Shown here: positions 35,165-46,127 of the stretch, in pieces
Layout of the letters: each line of letters begins with the position of its first letter
How positions within the stretch are numbered: the stretch's first letter is position 1
From: Zeugodacus cucurbitae
Lineage: Eukaryota > Arthropoda > Insecta > Diptera > Tephritidae
DNA: 64,000 bases
Direction: 5' to 3'
Assembly: GCF_028554725.1 (NCBI RefSeq)
Contig: NC_071670.1
Location: forward strand, 6,872,501 to 6,936,500
Made by a program: the position numbers and the translations under genes
Notes under the pieces: generated by a model
Seen by the model: only the letters and a program-made list of their open reading frames with translations
The model's database searches: none
Told to the model about the DNA's origin: nothing

Positions 35165-36470
35165 ACGGGTGATTTTTTTGAGGTTAGGATTTTCATGCAT
35201 TAGTATTTGACAGATCACGTGGGATTTCAGACATGGTGTCAAAGAGAAAGATGCTCAGTATGCTTTGACATTTCATCATGAATAGACTTACTAACGAGCA
35301 ACGCTTGCAAATCATTGAATTTTATTACCAAAATCAGTGTTCGGTTCGAAATGTGTTTCGCGCTTTACGTCCGATTTATGGTCTACATAATCGACCAAGT
35401 GAGCAAACAATTAATGCGATTGTGACCAAGTTTCGCACTCAGTTTACTTTATTGGACATTAAACCAACCACACGAATGCGTACAGTGCGTACAGAAGAGA
35501 ATATTGCGTCTGTTTCTGAGAGTGTGGCTGAAGACCGTGAAATGTCGATTCGTCGCCGTTCGCAGCAATTGGGTTTGTGTTATTCGACCACATGGAAGAT
35601 TTTACGCAAAGATCTTGGTGTAAAACCGTATAAAATACAGCTCGTGCAAGAACTGAAGCCGAATGATCTGCCACAACGTCGAATTTTCAGTGAATGGGCC
35701 CTAGAAAAGTTGGCAGAAAATCCGCTTTTTTATCGACAAATTTTGTTCAGCGATGAGGCTCATTTCTGGTTGAATGGCTACGTAAATAAGCAAAATTGCC
35801 GCATTTGGGGTGAAGAGCAACCAGAAGCCGTTCAAGAACTGCCCATGCATCCCGAAAAATGCACTGTTTGGTGTGGTTTGTACGCTGGTGGAATCATTGG
35901 ACCGTATTTTTTCAAAGATGCTGTTGGACGCAACGTTACGGTGAATGGCGATCGCTATCGTTCGATGCTAACAAACTTTTTGTTGCCAAAAATGGAAGAA
36001 CTGAACTTGGTTGACATGTGGTTTCAACAAGATGGCGCTACATGCCACACAGCTCGCGATTCTATGGCCATTTTGAGGGAAAACTTCGGAGAACAATTCA
36101 TCTCAAGAAATGGACCCGTAAGTTGGCCACCAAGATCATGCGATTTAACGCCTTTAGACTATTTTTTGTGGGGCTACGTCAAGTCTAAAGTCTACAGAAA
36201 TAAGCCAGCAACTATTCCAGCTTTGGAAGACAACATTTCCGAAGAAATTCGGGCTATTCCGGCCGAAATGCTCGAAAAAGTTGCCCAAAATTGGACTTTC
36301 CGAATGGACCACCTAAGACGCAGCCGCGGTCAACATTTAAATGAAATTATCTTCAAAAAGTAAATGTCATGAACCAATCTAACGTTTCAAATAAAGAACC
36401 GATGAGATTTTGCAAATTTTATGCGTTTTTTTTTTTAAAAAAGTTATCAAGCTCTTAAAAAATCACCCTT
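35165..36470 (+). mobile_element. Complete rosa-type (DD41D) mariner-like transposon
   Basis: The element is flanked by TA at 35163-35164 and 36471-36472. Its ends are short inverted repeats: ACGGGTGATTTTTTTGAG at the left and CTTAAAAAATCACCCTT at the right. At ~1.3 kb it has the size of a full mariner-like element, and it holds one uninterrupted transposase gene (35278-36363). Its right end and 390 bp of flank are repeated immediately downstream (see 36381-37351). Confidence 0.88.
35278..36363 (+). CDS. Intact DD41D (rosa-type) mariner-like transposase, 361 aa
   Basis: DNA cut-and-paste transposase of the Tc1/mariner superfamily. It starts at ATG 35278, about 113 bases inside the left end, and runs 361 codons without a stop or frame break. 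Residues 1-55 form a helix-turn-helix (LTNEQRLQIIEFYYQNQCSV) and about 75-120 a second DNA-binding part (SIRRRSQQLGLCYSTTWKIL). LVQELKPNDLPQR (122-134) corresponds to the mariner WVPHEL linker. Catalytic acids are D159 (ILFSDEAHFW), D252 (FQQDGATCHT) and D294 (TPLDYFLWGY), with 41 residues between the last two. That spacing defines the DD41D group, known from tephritids as rosa. All key residues are present, so the protein could be functional; activity is inference. The AATAAAG at 36391 could serve as a weak polyadenylation signal. Confidence 0.93.
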   Translation: MNRLTNEQRLQIIEFYYQNQCSVRNVFRALRPIYGLHNRPSEQTINAIVTKFRTQFTLLDIKPTTRMRTVRTEENIASVSESVAEDREMSIRRRSQQLGLCYSTTWKILRKDLGVKPYKIQLVQELKPNDLPQRRIFSEWALEKLAENPLFYRQILFSDEAHFWLNGYVNKQNCRIWGEEQPEAVQELPMHPEKCTVWCGLYAGGIIGPYFFKDAVGRNVTVNGDRYRSMLTNFLLPKMEELNLVDMWFQQDGATCHTARDSMAILRENFGEQFISRNGPVSWPPRSCDLTPLDYFLWGYVKSKVYRNKPATIPALEDNISEEIRAIPAEMLEKVAQNWTFRMDHLRRSRGQHLNEIIFKK

Positions 36471-37351
36471 TATTATATAAAAAGTAATCGGAAAATTAGT
36501 ATAAACAATTAAAAAAAATGATTTTGTTCTAAAATTTCATAAAAAATTTAAATGATAAAAAAAAAATTAATTGTAAAAATTAAAAATTTTAGATCCTGAA
36601 ATTTTTTTTAATTTTTTGTATTCTAAAATAAATTTATTGAAAACTAAAAACTAAAAAAATTTAAACACAAAAATATTAATTTAAATTTTTTAATTTGAAA
36701 ATATTTAGTTTGTTCAATTATAATAATAAAAAACAATTTCTTATTAAATATATAGTTTTTTAATAAAAAAATATTTTTTTTTACTTTTTATTTAATTTGC
36801 ACCATTTTCTGAAAGCCTGTAGAGATATGTTTCCCTTATTAATAGTATTCAAATTATTTTGATTTCGCATAACGTTTCAAATAAAGAACCGATGAGATTT
36901 TGCAAATTTTATGCGTTTTTTTTTTAAAAAAAGTTATCAAGCTCTTAAAAAATCACCCTTTATTATATAAAAAGTAATCGGAAAATTAGTATAAACAATT
37001 AAAAAAAATGATTTTGTTCTAAAATTTCATAAAAAATTTAAATGATAAAAAAAAAATTAATTGTAAAAATTAAAAATTTTAGATCCTGAAATTTTTTTTA
37101 ATTTTTTGTATTCTAAAATAAATTTATTGAAAACTAAAAACTAAAAAAATTTAAACACAAAAATATTAATTTAAATTTTTTAATTTGAAAATATTTAGTT
37201 TGTTCAATTATAATAATAAAAAACAATTTCTTATTAAATATATAGTTTTTTAATAAAAAAATATTTTTTTTTACTTTTTATTTAATTTGCACCATTTTCT
37301 GAAAGCCTGTAGAGATATGTTTCCCTTATTAATAGTATTCAAATTATTTTG
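36381..37351. repeat. 490-bp tandem duplication covering the rosa element's 3' end and flank
   Basis: 36381-36861 and 36871-37351 are almost identical for 481 bp (both start AACGTTTCAAATAAAGAACC and end AATAGTATTCAAATTATTTTGA). The main visible difference is homopolymer length near 36426/36916. Nine bases (36862-36870) separate them. The second copy therefore supplies a second rosa right end at about 36960, without a transposase. No coding content. Confidence 0.92.
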
Positions 37352-38152
37352 AAAATTAAGAAAACAAGTATGAGAAAAAGTTAGAAAATTTATACTTTTT
37401 TCAACTTTAAATTTAGGTAAAAATTTCTATGAAATTTTACAACAACAAAAAAAACCTTCTACAAATTTTAAAATTAAATTTTGATTTTTTTATGTTATTA
37501 GTATATATACATTAAGTTTCCTTAACATTTCTTATTTTTAATTTTCTTTGGTTTCGTCTTTTTTTTTTGTCTCAAAAAGTAGTATCCGAAATTACAAAAA
37601 TGAATCTTAAAATTTTTCCTATAGTTGATTCCAATTGATTTGAGAATGAAAAAAAGCAACTATTCTGAATACCTTTCCGAGAAATTCAAACTGATTAAAA
37701 AAACTTATTTTATTTTTATCATTATTGTTGTATTTTTTTTTAATTTTTTTTCGTTCATTGAGTATAGCTGATCTGAAATTCTCAAACAGTTTATGTATTT
37801 ATTTTAATAAATATTGAGCTTTTGCTTTAAATAGTATAAACCGAATACTATTCGCTCCATTTATAGCTGGTGAAGCTTAAATATTTTCCTTGAAAATAAA
37901 ACAGTATTTGAAGAAGTCCTACTGAGGCAATTTGTTGAAGACAATTAAGCAAATGACTCAAATTTATAAAATAAAATATCCAAAAATAAAAATAATATAG
38001 ATATGAATACTGCAACTTCACTGATTTATCATAATCCAAATAAATAATTATATAAGTATTTCATATATTTCATTGAGTATTTTTATGTTGCTATCACAGT
38101 TTATTGAACATATTTCTCATAAACTTTTCCTCTTTTTACATTCTTATTGCAG
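37352..38152. other. AT-rich segment ending in a candidate 3' splice site
   Basis: Non-coding A/T-rich DNA. Its last bases, CTTTTCCTCTTTTTACATTC then TTATTGCAG, form a pyrimidine tract plus AG at 38151-38152. This reads as the 3' end of an intron upstream of the channel exon. The minus-strand frame 37848-38039 has no motif. Confidence 0.5.
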
Positions 38153-38440
38153 TTATTAAAACTACTGAAGCCACACTCAAAACTTATTAATGGCATACCC
38201 CAGCAAAAGTTATATGTACGAACACTTTTGAAAGGCACTGTAAAATCTACGAAAAAAAATTTCTAGACATTCGCACGAGTATACGAAACGAAAACAAAGC
38301 AAAAATCGTACCAGAACATTATCCGTTGCAAAAGGCGATCACATTTGAAGTTTTCCACACACTACTGCAGCACCTCCCGCACCAAAACACTGATCGCCTC
38401 ACTGAATAGCTGCTCGCGGTAGACAAAGCAATTGCATACA
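38153..38440 (+). other. Probable 5' untranslated part of the Ca-alpha1T exon
   Basis: Lies between the splice acceptor at 38151-38152 and the first in-frame ATG at 38441. An in-frame TAG at 38420-38422 closes the main frame upstream. It contains a small upstream frame, ATG 38190 to TGA 38231 (13 residues), which could lower initiation at the main start. The exon boundary is inferred from sequence alone; a transcription start inside this stretch is the alternative. Confidence 0.45.
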
Positions 38441-39918
38441 ATGTTTCACATCTCCGCACAGGAGTCGAGATTAAGCAATGCGAATAACAACAAAACTTCA
38501 ACAATACCAACAGCAGTAGCAGCAGCAACTACCACAACAACAATAACAGCAACACCGCGCACGCATGGCAGCAACTCGAGCGGCGATCGGAACGCATGTC
38601 AAACCATCGATATACGCAAATTGGCAGCGACCGCCGCACAATTAGAGGCCGCCAGTAATGGGCAGCGCAGTGCTGTGGGAACAACAGAAGCAGCAGCAGC
38701 GACGACGTCGATGGGAGCGACGCATACAGCTACAGCAGCGTACAATAATTGCAACAACATCGGCAACAACATACACCGAAGTGGCAGCAAAGGCAGCAAC
38801 AGCAGTGGCGGCTATGCAGCAGCAACACGATCAAGGTTAAAAGCAACATCAGCAGAGAATACCACAACAAACAGCACAGCAAAAACAACAACACCAAATA
38901 ATCTAGCAACAATAACGACAACAACAAAACCAGCCAGTGATTCGAACAAGCCAGCGACAGCGTCACTACCTAAAATGCATTCCAACGCAACACCGACTAC
39001 GGAGCATGTCATCGGCGGTGGCGGCGGCGGCAACAGCAATGGCAATGCGGGCGGCGCAGTTGTGCTCAATATTGGCAATGCCGCCGAGACGCTGCAACGC
39101 CACGGTAGCGCGCATAGCAAATGCAGCACGGGCAGCGACGGCGGTGGCCAGCCGCGCGTCGGACGCAACAGTGGGAGCGCGCGCAGTCGCAATAAGCAGC
39201 GAAAAACTAGTTCCTCAAGTGCCAAAGGTGCTGCGGGCGGTGACAGCACAACAAAAACTACAGCAACAACAATAACTAGCAACAATCCTACTAGCAATAA
39301 GTTAAGCGCTGCCACCACGAACCCCGAGCGTGGCGCCGCGTCGCCGCAATCAGCAACAAGTCAAGCGCACGGCGGCGCGCAAAACTCCAGAGTGCAACGT
39401 TCGAGTAGCAAGCGCAGCACCAGCAAAGCGGCTAAACAACAACAGTCGCAAAATGGTGACGCGGCGCAACCACAACAACAACGCGATGCGCGTCATTCGC
39501 AATCTTCGTCGTCGCGTGAACGCTCACGATCACGTTCGCGCTCACGTTCACAACAGCGCAGCGATGAGGAGCGCGCCGCGCGCACCGACGAACGCGATGC
39601 CGGTGCAGTTAGCGCCACAAGGCAACGCCATCGCCATGGCAGTCGTAATTCGTTGGCGAGTTTGGAGCGTGGACGCGCCACCGCGGCGGAGCGCAGTAAG
39701 AAACAACGCGTCGATGAGGAGGCCGATGACGATTCCTATACTTCATCGTCGGGCGTGAGCTGCAATGGTTCGTGCAGTTCGGATGATGGCGACTCGAATA
39801 GTACGACGTCGAGTGGTGAACCGAATTTGCCATATCCTGGCTTTCCGGAGACCTCTTTCAGATGGTTCACGCAAGACTCGAGTTTGCGCAACTTTTGTCT
39901 GCGGCTCATCACCAATCC
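38441..39918 (+). CDS. Ca-alpha1T: First coding exon of a T-type (CaV3) voltage-gated calcium channel alpha-1 subunit
   Basis: Cytoplasmic N-terminus of a low-voltage-activated calcium channel pore protein (plasma membrane; pacemaking and low-threshold currents in neurons and muscle). The ATG at 38441 (ACA before it) is the first after an in-frame stop, and 492 whole codons follow. Residues 1-420 are low-complexity Thr/Ala/Ser/Asn/Gln with a poly-Gly run (~192-197) and an RS-dipeptide tract (~360-375). About 423-460 is acidic/Ser-rich. Residues 463-492 read LPYPGFPETSFRWFTQD ... CLRLITNP, matching the block that precedes transmembrane segment S1 of domain I in CaV3 channels (LPYP ... QDSRPRSWCLR ... 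NPWFE). The frame runs on only to PYPFQ-stop, whereas the family continues W-F-E. At that point lies ATATCCTTTT, so the exon should end at 39918 in phase 2. The rest of the channel is not in the window. NALCN or another four-domain channel is less likely because of LPYP and QDS. Confidence 0.75.
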
Positions 39919-39928
39919 ATATCCTTTT
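39919..39928 (+). promoter_or_regulatory. U12-type (AT-AC) intron 5' splice site
   Basis: ATATCCTTTT directly follows the second base of the codon for the conserved Pro of L-I-T-N-P. It matches the minor-spliceosome AT-AC donor consensus (ATATCCTT) in all eight positions. There is no usable GT donor near the homology break. Minor-class introns are an established feature of voltage-gated sodium and calcium channel genes. The matching acceptor (ending AC, with a TCCTTAAC-type branch site) and the next exon were not found in the window. Confidence 0.75.
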
Positions 39929-42900
39929 CAATAAAAAATTAAATTTTTTACAGCAAATCACATTTGGTGCGGCTTTGAACAGTGAGTAATTGTGTTAGTG
40001 ACTAAAAGTATGCAATGCTTTTTTATATCATAGATTAAGTATAACCCCATCAATGAAAAGATATTCTTTTCAAGGCCATAAAACTCGGCCTTTTCGACTA
40101 TTTAATTGAAAAAATACTTTGCAAGGACCTGCAAGAAGTTGCGTTAACCACTTTGCGCCTGAAAGTATGCAAATAAATAACAAAAACACAAAAATTTCTA
40201 TTTGAAAATCATTTATTTTCCCTCAATTATCTGCTAAGTGAAACTAAGAAAACGAAAACAGTTTGAAAAAAAAAAATCAAAGGCAGATGCTTCATCCAAT
40301 TTAGTTGATATGCCAAAGCAAATCTTTGTCTTTTTTGTTGTTGTGCGTTTTCAGCAACGAAGTAGTGGCACAAAGAGCGCGCACATAAATCAAATAAATT
40401 AAAAGTTAATCAAATGCGATTTTAGACAAGTGGCTGAGGTAGAGCAAACAAGTTTTTGGAGTTTGAGGATAAGCGAAATTCGAAAGATAATGGAAAGAAA
40501 GCTACGCGCTCTTGTGGTTGTGAGGCGATTTGTGATAATATAAGAACACAATGAGGATTTAAAATCAGTAAAATTGTATGAAACCAAGGGAAACTTCTTC
40601 AAAACCGCATTGATTTTGACCTCTATAATATTTTTTTTATTTTAAGGTAGGTTTAAAGGTTACCAGTCATTGGTGTTCCGAAGAAAATTTGTTTGTACCG
40701 AATATACACCACATATTCGACAGATTCTATCTCTGCTTCTTTTATAGAAACCACCTAACCGAACTAGGTTATTAGTGTCATTATAAGTCTCAAGACGTGA
40801 GCTATGTAGCTTTGACATAAATATTATGTTACTTGGGTGCATTTTAGTACATCCCAAACAACTTCTCCCAGACTTTATCTTCTTCAGGATACAAAGAAAG
40901 GTTGTGGAATGACATTAGTTATTCAAAAGGACATATATTTCGTGATTCCAGATTACCTCTAAAGTTCTTCACAAAGTCCGTTATGTTCTTCTAAATAAAA
41001 TAAAATAAAATAAAATAAAATAGAATAAAATAAAATAAAATAAAATGAAATAAAATAAAACAAAAAAAAAATAAAGTCGAGACTTAACATATTTTTCAGT
41101 CTAACTTCACAGTTATTCAGTCATGTAATAAGATATACATCGATAACTTTGTTTTACCTTGCCGCAACCTTAAGACTTCAGTCCTGAGCCATAAGTTCTT
41201 GGTTTAGTTGCTTTTAAGGTTCCCTCTCATTTACTTGAGGCGAATGGTTCAGGAATTGTGTATATAGAAATCTGACTGGACACTGAAAACAAACTGGACT
41301 GTAATAAAGGCAATAAATCTATTACATCTCTCAGAAACTCTTAGATGTTAGGTTAGATTTGGTTAGATTCTATGGCGAAACTGTAGAAAGGACAGTTCTT
41401 TAACAACTCAGTAAACTTTATTTAAATGTATACTAAGTCTTTGGAGATCCTTATTTGAATAGTTCTGTCACTCCAAGTGAGAATATAGATTCTTCTTTTG
41501 AAGGATCTACTTGCTTATGCTGATACAAAGCTTTTTCGTTAGTAAGGCATTTAAACTATAAGTTATAGACTAATATGAGACAAAATCTGATACTTAGTCA
41601 TTGGAGAATCTGCTTTCGAGCTCAGAAGAGCCTCGTGGATGCCAAAATAGTATTTTTTCGCAGTATTTTTTCATTATACCGTCATTTTGTTAATATATCT
41701 TCTACCTAATGATCGACTATTCTTCTCGGGTGTTTTTGCTTCTTAATCATAGTATATTAAATGGCTTAAAATGTAGCTTAGAAAGCCTAAAGGTTGAAAA
41801 AATGTAAATTGTAACCAGAAAGAAGCATGTCAAGAGTGAAAATTGCCAAAAAATTAAGGAGTTGGGAAGTTATTTACATACAGGAATGCAAAAACTTCTG
41901 ATTTACAAAAAAAAGTTGTTGGTATGAAAATGCAAGAAATTTGCAAGCACAGCGCAAAAAATAACAACAACACCGGAGCATTTCAATAGAGTAAACAAAT
42001 ATTCTTACTACGTCGCACACATACAAATAAAGTATTTTTTACCGCTGCATACGAAAAAACTGAAGTCACCTGCAATTTGTATGGACAAACTGCTCGACGG
42101 CAAGGAGAAGAGCACAAACCCATGTCTATATGTATAAATCTTTATATGCATGCATGTGTAAGCATGAGTGTGTGAGCGAGCATATGCTTTTTTCAATAAA
42201 TGCCAACGACGATTTTCTCTTTGTTGTTACTTTGTTGCTGTTTTCATTGACTTGACTGCTTTTTCAGCTTCACTGCCAACTACATGTAAGCAACAAAAAC
42301 AAGTATATCAACAACAACTATAAAATAAAATTGTGTCGCAGCGACAAACTCCAGTTGGCTGCAGCGCATGAACTGTTGCTGGCTGCTTCGTTGCGCTTTG
42401 TTACAGGTAACTGCGCGAGTTTTTTATGTAGCGGAAGCGGAAATAAAAATCAACCATAGTGAAATATGTTTACTTATTTTTTTCTATATTTTTTTCATCG
42501 AGTGCACAGCGATTTTTCAATGCAACCCCATGACCGACAATATAAACAAGCATGCCTGCAAATAGTCGTGTGCATTTGCCGTAGCATACTTTTAGGGTAC
42601 GAAATAGTTTAACGTATTTTTCACTGCGCTCATTTTATTTGCCTTATTTATTGCATTTTCCAGTATTTTTAGTTTACGCTTTTCAATTTTTTATTTTTAT
42701 TTTATTTTTTCTTATTCTCCTTTTACATTTTTCTGCTTTCTGCTCACATTTTCAGGTTTATTTAATTCCAACCGTTTCATGCCAAGGCCACTGCGTTAAT
42801 TGGAGAATCTGTTGGGCATATTTGTTTACGCTTTGCCATCTTTTCATTTTATTTATGACTTGGCTCGTACATTTATTTAACTCTGTTTTATCTGTGGCAG

Positions 42901-43043
42901 TGCAGTGATTTTAAATTGAAAATAATTTCAAGTAAGAAAAATTCTCACTTTCTGTACGACGGGAATGCTGAGCTTAAATGGCTGGAAGTTGTTTTTATGA
43001 ATAAATATAATTAAAAAACCAAATAAAGGAGAAAATAAGGAAA
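39929..43043. other. Presumed intron sequence, no gene
   Basis: Follows the U12 donor. Mixed unique and AT-rich DNA with no recognised transposon ends. Short frames (40399, 40660, 42008, 42368, 42639) lack motifs. A diverged GGTTAGATTTGGTTAGATT patch lies near 41350. Confidence 0.4.
40993..41072. repeat. (AAAAT)n microsatellite
   Basis: About 15 AAAAT pentamers with few interruptions. Confidence 0.92.
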
Positions 43044-43095
43044 CATAAAATAAAATAAATAAATAAATAAAAATAAAAATAAAATAAAATAAAAT

Positions 43096-43126
<31 letters not shown>

Positions 43127-43210
43127 TAAAATAAAATAAAATAAAAAAAAATAAAATAAAATAAATAAATAAATAAAAATAAAATAAAATAAAATAAAAT
43201 AAAATAAAAT

Positions 43211-43241
<31 letters not shown>

Positions 43242-43247
43242 TAAAAG

Positions 43248-43278
<31 letters not shown>

Positions 43279-43279
43279 T

Positions 43280-43310
<31 letters not shown>

Positions 43311-43500
43311 TAAAATAAAATAAATAAATAAATAAAAATAAAATAAAATAAAATAAATAAATAAAAATAAAATAAAATGAAATAAAATAAATAAATAAAT
43401 AAATAAAAATAAAATAAAATAAAATAAAATAAAATAAATAAATAAAAATAAAATAAAATAAAATAAATAAATAAATAAATAAATAAAAATAAAATAAAAT

Positions 43501-43531
<31 letters not shown>

Positions 43532-43617
43532 TAAAATAAAATAAAATAAATAAATAAATAAAAATAAAATAAAATAAAAAAAAATAAAAAATAAAATAAA
43601 ATAAAATAAAATAAAAT

Positions 43618-43648
<31 letters not shown>

Positions 43649-43975
43649 TAAAATAAAATAAAATAAAATAAAATAAAATAAATAAATAAATAAATAAATA
43701 AAAATAAAATAAAATAAAATAAAATAAAATAAATAAATAAATAAAAATAAAATAAATAAATAAATAAAATAAAATAAAATAAATAAATAAAATTAAATAA
43801 ATAAAAAATAAAATCAAATAAAATAAAATAAATAAAAAAATAAAAGAAATAAATAAAATAAAATAAAATAAAATAAATAAAAAATAAAATAAATAAATAA
43901 AATAAAATAAAATTAAATTAAATTAAATTAAATAAATTAAAAATAAAATAAATAAATAAAATAAAATAAAATAAG
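43044..43975. repeat. 930-bp AAATA/AAAT microsatellite
   Basis: Alternating blocks of AAAAT pentamers and AAAT tetramers without a single G or C over long stretches. The minus-strand open frame at 43817-43011 (Phe/Ile/Leu/Tyr only) is simply its translation and is not a gene. Confidence 0.97.
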
Positions 43976-44010
43976 AAATTAACGAGAGTTTTGCACCGGC
44001 CATATGTAAT

Positions 44011-44235
44011 ACAGTCGAATTTCCATAACTCGAACTCCTATATCTCGAAAATCTCCACAACTCGAACTCTTGAACTGGCAATAGCGTTTAGAAATAAATG
44101 CCATAGAAAATTTCTTCCATAACTCAAATTTCTTTAACTCGAATCCATAACTCAAACTCTTGACTTGGCAATAGAAGTCAAATTTCATACAAATTTCCTT
44201 CCATAAATCGAACTTTCGAATTTCCCTATAGTCCA
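44011..44235. mobile_element. CTCGAA-rich MITE relic
   Basis: TA then CAGTCGAATTTCCATAACTC opens the element, and internal CTCGAACTCTTGA phrases recur three times. It ends near CCATAAATCGAACTTTCGAAT. Phrases TTTCATACAAAT and CTTCCATAA are shared with 57815-57962. The opening resembles pogo/Tigger-type terminal repeats, but the right end is decayed. No coding capacity. Confidence 0.6.
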
Positions 44236-45390
44236 TATATCATATGGAGGCGAATAGAAAATATGATATAACACTTATGGACTGCATAAATCATGTAAAA
44301 ACGAGCCAAACAATAGCAAACTGCAACTATTTACCTTTCTATTTTTACCTTTCTAGTCTTACTCGTATTGCAGTGTGAGTAGTTTTGAGCAATTTTGAGC
44401 AGTTTTGAGCAATAATATTATTATTAAATATAATATTGTTAGCAAGTTTGTTTGCGAAGTACTTCTCGATTAACATTTAATATACGAAATCATTCATCTA
44501 ACTATTTAACCACAAGCAATTCTCAAACGGTTTATATTATCTGTACTTCCTATATTTGAAGAAATTTTGAGCGCCTTTATAAACATAAAAAAACCAATTT
44601 TGTATTTATTAGAACATATTGCATGTTGGAGTATAGATCATACTTCAAAATATCGATAAAAGTTTGGAAAAATTACCGAAATCGGTGTGTATTGTCATGA
44701 ATAGTCTGAAGAAGCAAAATACAAACAGTAACATTTCTAGTACTTACATAAATGAGGAACGAGATTGTTATTATTAACTTTCGGGAGCTTTCAGGAGCTT
44801 ACAAGAGCTTGAACTTTCAAAAGCTTTTTTGAGCTATCTTTCTAGTTTTCATTCAATTGAAAGCTATTATAAAATTGATCTTTGAAGCTTTAAAAGAATT
44901 ATTTCGAAAGTAACGAGCACTCTTTCATTGACTATAATGGACAATTACTCAACCAAAACGAGCTTCAAAGCTTTGTAGTGGTCACGAAAGCTCATAAGAC
45001 TCACTACTGTAGTTGAAAAGCTTTTGAAAATGTTCATGGTTTTATCAAATGTACTTCAACTCTAAATTTATATCTTATTAGTACCAAAAATTCACATAAA
45101 ACAAAATTTTCGTACATCTGGCAACACCATGCAGCCAATTCGACATCATTATACTACCAACCTTGTAATATACCGTTATTACTACGAAATGTTGCAAGTC
45201 GTGAGTAGCGCATGTAAATAGTTTCCAACTTAATGCACTTGAAGACACACTAAGTACGTGTACACACACACATAGAGCAGCTTAATACGCTTGTATGCGT
45301 GTGCTGCCTTACAAATTGCTCTCATCCAACACACACACACATGTAATGCGTAAAATTTCAATTTGCCTGCACCAGCTGTGTCACACACAT

Positions 45391-45409
45391 GTCGTCGTCG
45401 TCGTCGTCG
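45391..45409. repeat. (GTC)6 microsatellite
   Basis: Six perfect GTC units, CpG-containing and unusual in this AT-rich setting. Confidence 0.9.
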
Positions 45410-46016
45410 CAGCGTGCCGCATATTTAACAACCACAACATAAATACATATTAACGCTAAGCGTAACAACAACAATAACAACAACTTAAGCATCTAGTAAG
45501 AAGCGTGTGTTGAAGATTTATACGTGGACAATGGTGGCATGCGCAAACGGTGTAATATGTGTAACTAAGCATGTGCTTATAGACAACAACATAAGCACAG
45601 CAACAACAACAATAACGCAACATGTAGCTTACTAAGCGTTAGCGCTAAGCAAAACAAATCAAGTGAAACCTTGTCACGCACACAGACACACTCATGCACT
45701 CGCAGAGATAACAATAACAAACTAGAAGCTGAATGGAAATTTCTAAGTAGTGCTACAACAATAACAACAACAACAACAATAGCGTGCCAAAATAGCTCGC
45801 AAGCCACTTGTGCCATCGCAAGAAAACCACACAAATGAGCTAAACGAAGTGCAACGAATTTGTTGCATTGTTGTTGTTGTAGCTGTTATTGTTGTAAACT
45901 TATTCCCATCATGCATGCATAGCATTTACAACAGTATTGTCACTTTTTCTGCAGCTAGCTTGCTTTGTTATTTCCTAACAATTCACGCAATTTTCTATTA
46001 TTATTTATATTTGCTT

Positions 46017-46036
46017 TGTTGTTGTTGTTGTTGTTG
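46017..46036. repeat. (TTG)n microsatellite
   Basis: Six to seven TTG units. Confidence 0.9.
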
Positions 46037-46127
46037 ATTAAATTAAATTGTACGTCCGTGTTTGTTGTTGGCGCATTGTACAAATATCAATTTAATAGTG
46101 GCTATTATTGTAAGAAATGTCCTGGAA

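Larger units (their letters stand above)
44236..46127. other. Unique non-coding segment with trinucleotide repeats
   Basis: Contains (GTC)n at 45391-45409, AACAAY tracts at 45465-45480, 45600-45615 and 45755-45780, and (TTG)n at 46017-46036. AAGCTTTTG/GAGCTT phrases recur at 44780-45020. Frames here translate the repeats. No gene called. Confidence 0.4.

Noticed and set aside
38812..39318. 168-codon minus-strand Leu/Val-rich frame and other frames inside the channel exon
   Set aside because: They are shadows of the CAN-repeat-rich + strand exon, whose C-terminal block matches a known family.
43011..43817. 268-codon minus-strand frame rich in Phe, Ile, Leu and Tyr that looks like a membrane protein
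   Set aside because: It is the translation of the AAATA/AAAT microsatellite.
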